64,000 nt of DNA from Lyophyllum atratum (Eukaryota > Basidiomycota > Agaricomycetes > Agaricales > Lyophyllaceae): the NCBI GenBank assembly GCA_014905825.1, contig JACGCN010000006.1, forward strand, positions 2,170,001 to 2,234,000, written 5' to 3'. Below the pieces are notes generated by a model that had not been told where the DNA came from, searched no databases, and worked only from the letters and a program-made list of their open reading frames with translations. The position numbers and the translations under genes are program-made. Numbering within the stretch: position 1 is the first letter of the stretch; the number at the start of each line of letters is the position of its first letter. This document shows positions 11,612 to 23,616 of the stretch, piece by piece.

Positions 11612-11774
11612 TGCGTTGCATTATCCATAGACTGTTGCTACTGTCTTCCTTCCTTCTAATACTACCCGGATACCTTTTTATTTGACCTACACTGTAGCGT
11701 AGACCAGGACCTGTAAAAATAAGCGGAATCATAGTTGTTGTTCATTGTTGGCTTTGCTCACAGTGGAGGCTCCT

Positions 11775-11780
11775 CACGTG
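11775..11780. promoter_or_regulatory. CACGTG palindrome upstream of nup2
   Basis: CACGTG centred about 90 bases before the nup2 start codon. One of several such sites in promoters of this window. Confidence 0.35.
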
Positions 11781-11867
11781 TTGAATTGGGAAAAGTTGGA
11801 ACGCGTTTCAATTTGAGCATAACAGCGACTCCAGTGACTAACCATACATCCGACCATCGCGCCTTCG

Positions 11868-14074
11868 ATGAAGCGTGGTGCAGAGAGAGATCTTAACAAA
11901 GATAATGCGGACGACGACGACGAGATAGAAGTATGTCTCCCGTTGTTTCTCCATTGACACGCCAGCCCTGACACAGTGTCTAGGAAGTACCTGGCGAGGG
12001 CTTTCGAAAAGCAAGCGAGAACGTCTTAGCCTCTCGACCGTGTGTTGCCTATCATATTGCTCGCCGCTGTCCTGAACTCAACCTCAGCAAATGCTAGGAT
12101 GCGGGGATTGCCAAAGCGTTCCTTCGTTACAGACCCTGGAGCTGCACCGCAGGATCCAGCACCGGCACCAGAAGTTCGTATCCTTATTGTTATGTCTTCA
12201 GGATAGCATTAACATTAATCAAGGCGACTTCGACGTCTGCACCAAAATTCGGCGGCTTCTCGGGCTTTGGTCCTCCCTCTAATAATGCCTTTCCCTTTAC
12301 GACACCGGTTGGACCTTCACCGTTCAACACAACACCTTCCCAGCCTTCCCTCTTCAAACCTCCACCCAGCACCCAAACCGTGGCATCCACTGCGTCCAAT
12401 ACCGCAAAGACGTTTGCATCGTTCCTCGACCAACCTTCACCCAAACCAGGACCTATGCCGTCGGTGTCAACTGCACCAACACCGTCTGGCGAGGCTCCTA
12501 GTGGGGAGGACCCAGCCCTACTGAAATATTACACGTCACTCCGTGGTTTAAACATCTCATTCCTTGATGCGCTTTCCAAGGCTACGGAAGAGGATCCTTT
12601 TGCAGACATCTCCGATCTTCTTGATCGTTACAAGAGTCTGCGCCTAAATGTTCAGAATGAATTTGACGAGAAATCGAAAACATCGACGGAACCTCCGCCG
12701 GCTCCTAAGCCTGCCTTCATGCCAACACCCCCTGCGAATTTCGCAAATTTCGGTCAACCGAAGACTTCGACGTCCTCAAGTTTCGGGAGTAATGGTGGCG
12801 GCTTCGAGTCCAAGTCAACAACGACGTCGTCCGCATCCCAGTCTGCACTCTTCTCTTTCACCTCTCCACCAAAACCTGCACCAGCGTCGGGATTTGCCTT
12901 TCCTACATCTTCAGCAACGCCGTCGACTACGACTGCCAACCCCTTTGTGGTGGCACCAAGCTCTGAGTCTTCCTCGCCATTTGGAGGGTCTACGTCTAGC
13001 AGCTCAACTCTATTCGGAACGAAGGAGAAAGGTGTACCATCGTCATCATCCTTCGCTTTTGGTAGCCCTTCTGCGCCGAGTACAGGCACGGACAAAGGCG
13101 TTTCATCAACGAGTTCGTTCACTTTCGGTACATCCTCCGCACCTAGTACTACCACGTCTCCCTTCGGGGCAACGGGGAAAAGTACCTCGGCACCAGTACC
13201 CTTTGCCTTTTCCACCCCTCCGCCGTCTGGCACCGGTACCAGTGCCTTCGGCAGTGTAACTTCATCATCCACCACGAATGTGTTTGGGTCAGACAAGCCC
13301 TCGTTCTCTACAACATCGCCAGCGAAGGCTGGAGCATTCGGCAACTTTGGAAATTTCGGTAAATCTGCAGGCGGAAGTATAGGAAACCCTGTGGGTTTCG
13401 GTTTTGGAAGCCCACCCAAGACGCCGGATGCCGAAGCGATCACCTCGGGAGCTACTTCTTCGTCAGATGACGTAGAGAAAAAGGGTGACGCAGAAACCAC
13501 AGGAAGTCAAGGCCAGGCCAAAGATGACGGTGAATCGACTTCCGGTCTGTTGGCCAAAAATCCGCATGATGAAGAGGGCGAAGGCGAAGAGCAGGAGGAC
13601 ACTATACATGCTATCAAGTTAAAGGCATTTCGTCTACGCAAGGCAGATGAGAAAGAAGGGTCTCCCTGGCTTGAACTGGGTTTCGGTAGGTTGTCGTATT
13701 CTAATCAAGTAAGACCACAGTTTTGACCCTGGTATGGTTTAGGTGTAATGCGCCTCAAGAAACACAAGGAAACAGAGGCACGGAGAGTTCTGCTTCGGAA
13801 TAGCAGCACGGGGAAGATCAACATCGTTCGTATCATGTCTTTCCCAATCCGATGTTTGCACACCAAGTTGATGGATTACTCGCCGCAGAACTTTAACATC
13901 TACTCCGGTTTGAAACCTACTCAGACAAAGAAAACACTCGCATTTATCGGACATGATGAAGCAGGAGCGTCGCAGACATATAGCGTGCGACTCCAGAGCG
14001 AGGAGCAGGCGATTCTTCTCAAGGAGGTCTTCGACAGAGAGATCGCATTCGTGAAGGCGAAATCAGACGATTAG
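11868..14074 (+). CDS. nup2: Nucleoporin Nup2/Nup50 with FG repeats and Ran-binding domain
   Basis: Exons 11868-11930, 11984-12039, 12098-12173, 12224-13685 and 13743-14074 give 662 residues. The N-terminus (MKRGAERDLNKDN, then FRKASENVLASRP) is the Nup50/Nup2 importin-alpha-binding segment. The middle is a low-complexity Ser/Thr-rich region with many FG, FGS and FxFG-type motifs, the phase-separating nuclear-pore barrier type. The C-terminus is a Ran-binding domain beginning near IKLKAFRLRKADEKEGSPW and continuing after the last intron (VMRLKKHKETEARRVLLRN ... INIVRIMS). The protein shuttles at the nuclear basket and helps recycle importin alpha and RanGTP. The 63-base first exon and three short introns at the 5' end are predictions supported by the conserved N-terminal motif. 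Confidence 0.9.
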
Positions 14075-14234
14075 CCGCCTTTGATATTCTAATTCTTGCG
14101 CGATAATGCTTCCGTTAATAAACCCTGGGTTGCTTGCACGATCCCTGTGCCCTTGGATATGTTCGACGTCCACGATCCAATCCTACATCAAATACATACG
14201 CAAGTCATAAATTCGGCATAAATATCCGCCGTTT

Positions 14235-16343
14235 TCATTTTCCACTGAAATGGCTTTGTGCGTTCTGCCATATGGAGTTGAGGACGAAAGCTTCACTCAG
14301 AAGCATTTCGATCTCATGGTCGCCCCAATCTTGCGTAGGAAGGGATTGTAGGAACATGATGATTCCCTAGACTGCGATGTTAACAAAATATTCGAAGGAG
14401 AATGGAGGTACATCTACCTGAAAATCCATCTTCCGTAGCTTCTCGCTCCATCTTACGAGGAAGGCAGAGCAGACATAAAGATGAAATTGTGAGAAAGCAT
14501 CTGGTCCTTCGGCCTGGAGAGCGATAAGACAAGAAATAATACAAATAGCATCATAAAACATACCAAGTAGGTATCCCACATCCGGATGGTATTTTGCACA
14601 CTGATTTCCCGCATCAGTAGGCAGTTCATCCACCGAAATGCAAATTGCATAAATTCGACATTCTGTGACTCCAAATGGGCTGATAGTGGGACTAAAGGCG
14701 ATGCAACTATCAGCCTATGTGGAAGTGGCCTCTCAAGAGTCAACGCACCATCTATCCGTGCCACCAGTTCTGCCATCCTACGTACACTTCTCTGGATACC
14801 AGGTTGCGCAAATATATAATTGTCTTGAATGCCGTCAAGAAGACGTGATAGACACCAGAAGGAATCCGCCTCGATCGCATTCAAAACGTGAGTAGGAAGA
14901 AGGGACGGGTCAAAGTTTTGAGGATCCGAATCTGTCCAGATTGTCAGCGGTGCACAATCTTAATAGGGGCATTGGTGTGTACCAATATATGCGGAAAGGA
15001 AAACTTGGAAGAACGGGGTGACAAGGTCATTTATTCCCTGAACATACCCGCTGGCCGGATGTCGAATCGCCCAAACGTACAGAATCCGTTCCAGGCTCTG
15101 TCAAAAGTGGGAACCATTACAGTTGCAGAAATTGCACTAGAAGGAAAACCATACCCGCTGTGTCGCACTGTGCATCCAAAGCCGGACACCAGGACGTGTT
15201 CGAGGTACGTCAATCTCAATTTGATGCCATATTTGTTGGTCGAGGCCTTCCCGATCGCGAGCGAAAGCAAGCTCGACCAGAGACGTGTATTCACCTCGTT
15301 TCCGTGCCAGGGTTGTTGAACGTAAAGGGGTGGGTAAGGGAAGATAGCCCTGGCAAGAGAAGTTGTCTCTGGAATCTCGTTAAGCTGGTGGAATGAACTT
15401 ACGAGAAGAAGTTGCCAAGCCATAGGACGGAGGTCTGCTGGGATACCAGCCCATGCAAGTTTCCGTAGCTCAGCTACACAATGAGCACCGGCCTGGCAGA
15501 AGGAACTTATCACACATACCAATGTTGACGTCCTGACTTGATAGACAGTCCACAAACTTATGCCTCCTGTTTGACCGAATCGACCGTTCTCTCAAAAGCT
15601 TCTCGGATCGTTCACGGTGGGCAGGGGTTTCCTTCCCCTCCCCGCCCTGTGGCTGCCGTATAGAAGACGGAGAGGGTTCTGCACGTCGAACTCGATGCTT
15701 CACGCCATTAAGAGGGTCTATAAGGATGCAACGATCCTTGAGCAATCATCCGTTGACTGGGTAAGACGATAATACCATGGACGATTTCATCCACGTCATC
15801 TCGTATGACACCTTGGCCGTGTTTAGCTTTCAGATGAGAGGGTAAGGCAGGTGGTATGGGCTGGTCCAATGCAACCGCCTCTGACTCCAGATCGCCCAGG
15901 ATCATGTCACCTTCAACGTCGGCGTCGCCTTGACCTTCCACCGGATCGAGAGAGTCGTCACCCTGCTCCGGTGTGCCACCAGTCTTCGCCCGCTTCCGAT
16001 CATTAGATTTTTTGACGATGGTCCATCCACTCTTGGGCTCCAACATTGTGTCTTCTCGAGGAGGGTATGAACTTGGATTCGGAGCGCTCACATGCGTATA
16101 TGAGAAAGCCAGTGTTGATGACGATGAATTACTGATGGGTCTGGGTACTGGCCTAGGGGCCGTCAAAGATGAGGAGGGTGAACGATTCCAAGATTTGGTG
16201 AGCGACGATTGACGCGGAGATTCTGAATCTGAGGCACTATCCCAAGCGTCATCTTCGCCCCATTCTCCTGCAGCTCGAGCTCCGAAATGATTTGAGGGAT
16301 GGATGCCAATATGCGGTCGTGCTGGAGGCGAGCGGGCAGCCAT
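14235..16343 (-). CDS. gyp1: TBC-domain Rab GTPase-activating protein Gyp1
   Basis: The protein starts at 16343 with a disordered, Ser/Pro-rich region. Several exons then build a TBC domain: ELRKLAWAGIPADLRPMAWQ (domain start), QIEIDVPRTRPG with the catalytic arginine finger, HPASGYVQGINDLVTPFF with the catalytic glutamine finger (YVQ), AIEADSFWCLSRLLDGIQDN, FMQFAFRWMNCLLMRE, and the end IIMFLQSLPTQDWGDHEIEM. Closest to yeast Gyp1 and human TBC1D22, which act at the Golgi on Ypt1/Rab1 and Rab33-type GTPases. Both catalytic residues are present, so it should be active. The start lies 180 bases from the divergent MYND-finger gene. Confidence 0.92.
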
Positions 16344-16522
16344 GGTATAATATGCGCCGAGCTCACTGTATGCGACAGTGACGACGACGACGTTGAGCAA
16401 CCTGAGGACCCTGCATGAATGATACGTGGGAACCTCCCAGGGCAATTACCTAAATAACAGGCCGCTGCCAACTTATATAAAGCAACCCTTGCCACCATGC
16501 TCGTATTCAATAGCTCCCCAAC

Positions 16523-17543
16523 ATGTCCGACACGCGAGGCCGTTGTAGCTACTGCTATACAGATGCTGGACGAGACAAAGTGAAGGCATGTTCAGAGTGT
16601 CGGTACGTCATCTCCACTGAAATACAGGCAGTCCGCTTGAAAACCTCTCCTTTCCAATGTTCCATCATTTAGAGTGGTACGCTACTGCTCCAAGGAATGC
16701 CAAAGGAAGGCCTGGCCAGCTCATAAGAAATGCTGCAGCGGAGAAGTGTACAAGGACCTCGAAGACGACCCTACTGGGGCTGCGCTACTCAGCGCGCTTA
16801 ACAAGTGGACCCAGGAATGGCGCGACGCGATTCAAATTTGGTCACTTTGGGCTTTCAATCTTCCTAATCAGCCAGAAGATTATGTCTCTGAGCACATGTT
16901 AGTACATCATTGGTCGCCTATATTTTTCAACATTGAATACTGTTGCTCAGATTTGTTTTTGAACTGGAGAGGCGCCGTAATGCTGGAACCCGAAAGAAGC
17001 AGTTTCACGTCTGTTCTTCCACTTCATACTAGTATGCGTCATTATATCTGATTTTCAGTCCCATCTATAAAGATGCTCGGTGGTGAGGTCATGACGCGTA
17101 AGAAGGTCCTTTCGATCCTCACTGAGATGAAATGTCCGCCTCGCAACATCGAGAACTTCAAGACCGATCGGCGAGGCAATAGCACAGTCCAAACCTTGAT
17201 CATTGCTGAAGGGATGGTGAAATTCCTTTGGTATGGACAGAGAGACGCGATTACTGGGGAAGAGGTGCCGTTGCCGATGGAGAACCCAGACCAAGCCAAT
17301 TTGTTCGCAGAGTATTGGGAACCTGCAATGATTGACACCATCGGAAAAGGAGATCGTGAGTCTGCGTTCTAATGTCCGACATTGTTGTTCGAAGTATAAC
17401 CTTCAACTTTGCTGCTAGCTTCCTTGACGCGTGAGTATCCGAAAACTGTCGCGCTGAACTTGGTACCTGGCTTGAGGGCCATTGTTTCCATACCACGCTC
17501 GGATAGCTCTGGCCCTGGACAAGTTATCGTCGCCAAGAAGTAG
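16523..17543 (+). CDS. MYND-type zinc-finger protein
   Basis: Starts MSDTRGRCSYCYTDAG. After a short intron the MYND finger is complete: CSYC, then CSECR, VRYCSKECQRKAWPAHKKCC, giving the seven Cys and one His that bind two zinc ions. Later exons encode FVFELERRRNAGTRKKQFH and a conserved C-terminal region (KMLGGEVMTRKKVLSILTEM, AEGMVKFLWYGQRDA). A final exon ends in VIVAKK before TAG at 17541-17543. About 260 residues in all. Such MYND proteins form large families in Agaricomycetes and probably mediate protein contacts with proline-rich partners. No SET domain is present, so it is not a methyltransferase of the SMYD type. Substrate and partner unknown. Confidence 0.84.
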
Positions 17544-17754
17544 TTTGTGTATCGATCTGCAATATACCCAATATTAGTGACTATCATGTGTGATGCTTGT
17601 AAACCTGCGCACCATGGTGTGACTCTGAAACTAATGGTACTTGTAGAGAACCCTGACAGGCAGCCAAAAACATCCGCCGCCATACAATTGGTGAGAGGAT
17701 TTTACCGCTTTCGAAAGACTCTGAGCTAACCACTGCCTGTATTCCTGGCACTTC

Positions 17755-17760
17755 ACGTGT
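17755..17760. promoter_or_regulatory. CACGTG palindrome upstream of the RraA-like gene
   Basis: CACGTG 165 bases before the chosen start at 17925. Part of the recurrent promoter motif in this window; function inferred from the motif only. Confidence 0.3.
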
Positions 17761-17924
17761 GATGTTGCCATGGGACACTGACAGTGATAGGGAATGGAAG
17801 CTATGTTTCGTTACCAGCAACTGTATGAAAAACGCCGAGACATAGTAGAGTATCCAGGATTATTATCCAAAACTTGAAATGCGAACCTCGGAATCACATG
17901 ATACTTGCTTGCGACTCTTCTCCC

Positions 17925-18658
17925 ATGTCGTCCTCTTCAGCGCTGGTCGAGTTCTCTACCTGCGAGGTGTCAGATGCCCTTATCAAACTTGGTCTTGCTC
18001 ATGGTGGTTATATTCCCGACATCTCCATGATGTCTCCCCCAACTTCTGGTCCACGAATCTGCGCTCCAGCATACACCGTTCGGATGGTCGCTACATCCGA
18101 CGCCACAGCGCCCAAACTATCCGCCCATTTTGTGGACACGGCGCCTGCTGGATCTATCATTGTTATTGACGCGCCTATTCGTTCAGTGCCTTCCATTCCG
18201 CAGTCCACTAGTTGCTAATTAATCATACAGACGCTAAAAATGCAGTGTGGGGCGGACTCATGTCGGCGGGTGCTCAAGCTCGTTCCGCTGTTGGCGTCAT
18301 AATCTCCGGTCGCTGTCGAGATCTTGCCGAACACGAAACGTTGGAGTTCCCAGTGTTTGCTAGGGGACATTCGACTCTTGGCTCATCCCCCTTTACTCGA
18401 CCGTCTGAAATCAACATCCCACTCATCATACAGTCACAAGAGAATATCTCGACAGATGATTCGCTTCCTCCAGTAAAAGTAGAACCTGGCGATTGGATGC
18501 TGGCAGATAGAGATGGGGTAGTGTGTGTTCCCAAGGGGCTAGAGTCGCAGGCTATTGAGTTGGCTACAAAGGGAAGGGCAACAGATGATCTGTGCATGAG
18601 AGACATTCAAGCAGGGATGGGGGTAGAGGCGTCATTCAAAGCACATCGGGGCAAGTAG
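17925..18658 (+). CDS. RraA-like aldolase / oxaloacetate decarboxylase family protein
   Basis: Two exons split by an intron near 18181-18231 give about 230 residues. The start at 17925 (MSSSSALVEFSTCEVSDALI) is placed just before the conserved first helix; an in-frame ATG at 17874 is possible. The family signature is intact: a glycine-rich turn in GGLMSAGAQARSAVGVIISG, then GRCRDLAE, which holds the Arg-Asp-x2-Glu of HMG/CHA aldolases that bind the divalent metal and pyruvate enolate. VEPGDWMLADRDGVVCVP is a second hallmark. Bacterial RraA itself inhibits RNase E, but members with the R-D-x2-E motif are aldolases or decarboxylases. Fungal members are usually cytosolic with unknown physiological substrate. 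No operon-like context. Confidence 0.85.
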
Positions 18659-18950
18659 AGAATCAGCTATACCAGATCTAGTATCATGCCCTGGAACCCG
18701 AAATGGCCGTAGAGGATTTGCTTCCGCGATATGATCGGGTCGTTACAAAAATAGAACAAGTTAAAAATTGATCACCCATATACAACAACTTGGAGAAAAC
18801 GATGACTGCCATGACAAGGGTCATCAAACATCTTCGAAGCCTGTACTCATCTAGTTGCTGAATTCACACACACCTTATATTTCACTGTTTCTCCATATCC
18901 CGCCCAAGTACACCATGACAACATTCCCCCCAGGGCCATAGGCTTACACC

Positions 18951-20356
18951 ATGTTGAACGCAGCCGACCCCCTCGTGATGATTGGCAGTACGTCCTGCGC
19001 CACTGTTTCTTTTCGTTTAGCACGATGCTAACAGTCATGATATAGTCACGTCGGTCGTGTGCACAGTACCAGCCATCGCCACTACAGGATACCGCCTATG
19101 GATCAGACGAGGGAGGTATTGGGCCGACGATGTGAGTTCTTCATCATGTGTGCACCCACGTCCCCTGACTCCCACAACTTAACAGGCCTGGGCATTATGC
19201 TCTGCCATCTCGCAACTCCTAATGTTCTCAGGTTCCTTCGTACACATTACCAATTCAAGCCCCAAGAGAGCCATGGTATCCGCCTACTATCTCATGGCAG
19301 CACCTTTCTACTGCGTTGTTTGGTGAGTCGTCGTCGGTCGTGTAAAACATGGACAACCGCTCAAAGAATCTCAAGGTTCGCTCGACTCTCAATCTTGTTC
19401 TCCCTAATTCGAATCGATCCAAGTGCTGGTCGGCGGCGACGTCTACTGGTTGTCGCTGTTTTCTTTTTTCTCATCACCGTCGTTCTCGTGTGCCAACTCT
19501 TTTGGGTATGCGAACCTGTGCCGAGTTGGAAGGATGAAAATAGTCCACAGTGCCTCCTCCCTCGCCAGGTGGTTGTCCTGCAGCTAGTCAGTACGTTATC
19601 AGTTTCCTTATTTTATTACGAGGTTCATATTCATCAAATTTTTGACAACAGCCGACATCTTGTCAGACGCCATACTCATCATCGCCCCGCTAAGGCTTCT
19701 TCGAAACCTGAGTGATAAAAAACTCCGACGACGGTTAACTGTTATTTTTTCGACCTGTCTCATCACGACCGTTGTATCTCTCGTCCACGCTGCGTTCATT
19801 TTCGTTCACGCGTAAGCTTCTTCCCCCCTAAGCTCTCCATCCGTGTCGTTGAAACCATGCTACGACAGTGGACACAAGGAGGTTATTGCTGCCATCGTCG
19901 AGGACTGCGTATCACTCATTGTGTGCAATGTCCCAGTAGTCGTCACCTCCCTCCTCCACATTCAGCGAGATCACCAGAAAGCAAATGCCAGTACCGGCCA
20001 CGGGCCCAGCCGTATTCGATTTGCGACGTGGAATCCTAGGTCTACTGCCGCGGTTGGAGAGACGACCACTGCAGGAACAACTGGCTGGATGAACAATTTC
20101 CGCTGGGAGCGAGAACTCGAATCAGAGGAATCAGAGACCACCGATACAGCTTTGCACCATCTTGATATCAAGAACCCAAGCGTCGAAGTGCAGCTGCCCG
20201 ATACATCTAAGGAACCCGCTCCCAATAACGAAAGTGAATTCGATGTTACCATCGACGACTCTCGGAAAAAGGCATCCTGGCAATTCCACGGTATGTGTGG
20301 GCTCTTTCCCGCCGAGTATTGACACCTAATGACCTCTCTGTAACCCAGATGGATGA
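18951..20356 (+). CDS. Seven-helix rhodopsin-like integral membrane protein
   Basis: Exons from ATG at 18951 (MLNAADPLVMIG) join through at least five short introns to about 345 residues. Helices include TSVVCTVPAIATTGYRLW, AWALCSAISQLLMF, MVSAYYLMAAPFYCVVWFA, RLLVVAVFFFLITVVLVCQL, a helix ending IAPLRLLRNL, IFSTCLITTVVSLVHAAF and EDCVSLIVCNVPVVVTSLL. The WFARLSILFSLIRI and PLRLLRNLSDKKLRRRL patterns fit the fungal rhodopsin-domain family (GPCR-like, also called integral membrane proteins). A Thr/Glu-rich cytosolic tail follows. No retinal-binding lysine is evident in the last helix, so light sensing should not be assumed. Ligand and role unknown. Confidence 0.65.
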
Positions 20357-20828
20357 AATCGTCTGGAAAATTAGTCTTAAGCATTTTGATATAGATGCTG
20401 CTGATAAAGCGCTGTTCGTTGAGGCTCACCGCTCGTCGCTCCCAACTTCTCCATGTTACTCAGAGTGCTAGATGCCGTAGACAGTGACTACACCTGGTTG
20501 AAGATAACCAATGTACGCATTTGTATTTGTATCTAACATTGCTCAGGATTGCGCTATAGTTCGGAGGCTCTTGAAAACATCTGACTCGGATGCGTTCCTT
20601 CATCAGTACGCTGACATCCATCATCTGTCTGAAGTGCTTCTAATGGAGATGTTTGTTCCTCGCGCATGCAGTGCCGTGCAGAACTTGCTTGACAATCACT
20701 AAGGCCCTGTGAACGTATCATGCACCTGATCGATTAGGACCTACCCTAGACTTCATACGGTAATCTCAGCTTGATACTTAAAGCCTGGGCGGTCTCAAGG
20801 AATCGCCAATAATAAGAATCCCTGCTGC
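20357..20828. other. Intergenic region, no gene recognised
   Basis: About 470 bases between the seven-helix protein and the SnoaL-FMO gene. Short frames occur, but none resembles a known family or joins to an upstream exon. It presumably holds the 3' end of one gene and the promoter of the other. Confidence 0.4.
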
Positions 20829-23474
20829 ATGGCTACGCTGCCAACTCTTGATAGGCTGAATGCCAAGGTACCCGAATCTGCGGACGCAGCGACCATCGCA
20901 CAGGAATGGTTGTCAGCGTTTTCCCAGAGTCTCGTCAAACAGGACACTGTTGCTGCTGAGGGTCTCTTCCTCGAAGACACTCACTGGAGGGACATCTTAG
21001 CCCTCACCTCCGATATCAGATCGCTTACAGGATGGAAGAATGTCAAGGCTCTCCTCGATGCTCGGGGAAGCTATCTGTCGTCCCTCCGCCTGCTACAAGA
21101 TCCACACAACTCGCCTGCTATTGATAGCCCGTTCCCTGATCTCTCCTTTCTGCAGTTTACATTCGCTTTTGAGACTCCCATTGGCCATGGGTCGGGCATT
21201 GGCCGCCTAGTTCCTAGCGCAGACGACAAATGGAGAGCATTTGCCATGTTTACATGCCTGGACTCCTTGAAAGGGCACGCTGAGAAAGTATGTGATATAC
21301 TTCTGGTACCGTGCCTTCAGGATGCTTTAATAACGTTGTACTACGGTGGCAGGTTGGGGCGAACCGGACCGCAACACCCGTCAATGAATCTTGGGAGGAC
21401 ATTCGGAAACGACAAGTGGATTTTGTGGACGAAGCGCCTCAGGTCCTGGTTATCGGTGAGGAACACTTCGAGACAAGTTTCAATTGATGTGTGATGCTGA
21501 TATCGAAAAAATAGGTGCGGCGTCAGCTGGATTAGAAGTGGCGGCGCGCCTTAAACACTTGAACGTTCTTACGCTGGTCATCGACCGATCTGCGCGTATA
21601 GGGGACAGCGTGAGCCTTGACCAGCCAATCAATGTATCATCTCTGACCTTTTTACAACCTGTAGTGGCGCAATCGTTATGAATCGCTTTGTTTACATGAC
21701 ACCGTTTGTACGTGAAAATCCTCGGTCTGTGTTCCCAGATTTAGACATCTAACGCATTTGAACTAGGGTATGACCATCCGCCCTATATGCCGTGAGATTG
21801 ACCGTCCATAAAACTTCCACCTATTTTAACCGCGAGCGCCGCAGATTTCCGTCTTCATGGCCCGTCTACTGTTCTGCTGGCAAAGTTATTCAACGATCTC
21901 ATACATCCGCCAAGAAGCTAAACATCATCTTTTGTAGCTTGCAAACTTTATTGAGGCGTATGCTGAGACGCTTGAATTAAGTGTCTGGACTTCGTCTGAG
22001 GTTCAAAAAATTGCATGGGATGCTAGTACAAAGACCTGGTCGGTGACGATCCGCCGAGGGGATACAAAGACTGTGAACCTGACAGTCAAACATGTGGTCT
22101 TCGCCACTGGTTTTGGGGGAGGGTTCATAAACATGCCTCAAATTGCGAATCAGGTCATCCGAAAATATCTTTGCAGCTGATTCTCGATGCTGACACCTTG
22201 CTATGATTAAAGGACATATTCAAAGGCAAGGTGTACCATTCCTCCCAATTCAAGACGGCCCGAGAGTTCATTGGGAAGAAAGCTGTCGTTGTGGGAGCGT
22301 GCAACTCTGGTATGCCATTCTCTGGTGCTCACTTCGTGAAATATGCTAACCCCATTCTAATCCAGGTCACGACATTGCGCAGGATTTTACCAAGCATGAC
22401 ATCGATGTGACGATGTATTTTTGCTCCGCCCTCAGTTTGGGACGAACATCTGATCTCGTTGGCTAGGTACCAGAGATCATCTACGTATGTCATATCAACG
22501 AAAGCAATCGGACAACTACTCGGTGGTACGCGAGGCCGGGCCATCATGTTCTTTTCGCGCGTTCTCTGATGAACCCCCTTGGTGTTGTCTTGCTATACAG
22601 GAATCTACAAGGAAGGGGCCAACCTTGAACACTCTGATCGTATAAATGCGTCTCTCCCCTATGCGGTCACTAAGCTGCTCCATCAGAGGATCACGCCATA
22701 CTTCGCGCAAGGACTTGATAAGTACTTAAACCTTCGCTCATGTCGCGTTCACGACATATAATATGAAACTAGAGATATTCTCGATGGTTTAGAACGGGTC
22801 GGTTTCAGGACAAACTTGGGCTCAGAAGATGCAGGAATTTTCCCTCTTCTCTTCAATCGAAGCGGAGGGTACTATCTCGGTAAGCAGTAGTTTCACTTTA
22901 GTGCTTTGAAGCTCAGATTACATGCAGACTCTGGCGGAAGTCAAGAGATTATCGATGGAAAGATCAAGCTGAAAACTGGGAGCTCTATCAAACGTTTCAA
23001 CGAAAATGGACTGGAATTCGAAGACGGCTCCACTCTCGATGCAGATATTGTCATCTTCGCGACAGGGTATGTTTTCAAGATTTCCCATCGGCCTTTTCTC
23101 TGAAAACACATGTTTAGTTATGGTGAAGTAACAGATGCGGTCAGGGCTGTGTGTGGCCCACAAGTTGCTGATCAACTCCTTCCTATATGGGGTTTGGATG
23201 CGGAGGGTGAGCTGAACTCTGTCTGGAGGGACTCAGGCCACGAGGGTCTCTGGATTGCACTCGGTGAGTTGATTCCGACAGTCCTGGCTTCGGATTGGCT
23301 GGCTGAAACAGTGCTCAAGGCAATCTGGCCATGTGTCGTTTTTACAGCGGTGTGCTTGCGCTGCGTATGTATTGCTCAACAGCTCTCGGTTGGCTTACTG
23401 CGACTGACATCCAATCCGTAGAAATCAAGGGCAATCTCGAAGGTATCCTTCCCCCAAAGTTTGTGGGTCCTTGA
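20829..23474 (+). CDS. Flavin-containing monooxygenase with N-terminal SnoaL-like domain
   Basis: More than ten exons join to roughly 600 residues. The N-terminal ~150 residues (EWLSAFSQSLVKQDTVAAEG, DTHWRDILALTSDIRSL) are a SnoaL/NTF2-like fold common in fungal FMO-type oxidases. The FAD part follows: VDEAPQVLVIGAASAGLEVA, then WRNRYESLCLHDTVWYDH, WPVYCSAGKLANFIEAYAET. The NAD(P)H part has GKKAVVVGACNSGHDIAQDF. A C-terminal DADIVIFATGYGEV matches the FATGY FMO/BVMO fingerprint. It probably oxidises a small organic substrate with NADPH and O2. Odd: the first Rossmann motif is G-A-A-S-A-G, not G-x-G-x-x-G, so the second glycine is replaced by alanine. The rest of the frame is intact. Confidence 0.84.
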
Positions 23475-23616
23475 TAATGAAAGCGCAAGACTTGCACGAC
23501 TATAGCTTCAGATATCTGGAAAACGCCCTATACTATACAACAATGTTCCAATAGTATGAAATATATCGACGGTTATCTTAACTGAGATTTGTACCGATTT
23601 GCAAATCAGGCGAAGT

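Noticed and set aside
12754..13500. Long minus-strand frame (248 codons) across the nup2 FG-repeat region
   Set aside because: It is the antisense shadow of a Ser/Thr/Gly-rich low-complexity coding region; it is rich in Val/Asp/Pro and has no domain. The plus strand gives a complete nucleoporin.
18951..20356. Calling the seven-helix protein a light-sensing opsin
   Set aside because: No lysine is seen at the retinal site in the last helix; the family name refers to the fold.
20511..20702. 63-codon plus-strand frame between genes
   Set aside because: Short, no motif, and no matching splice partners.
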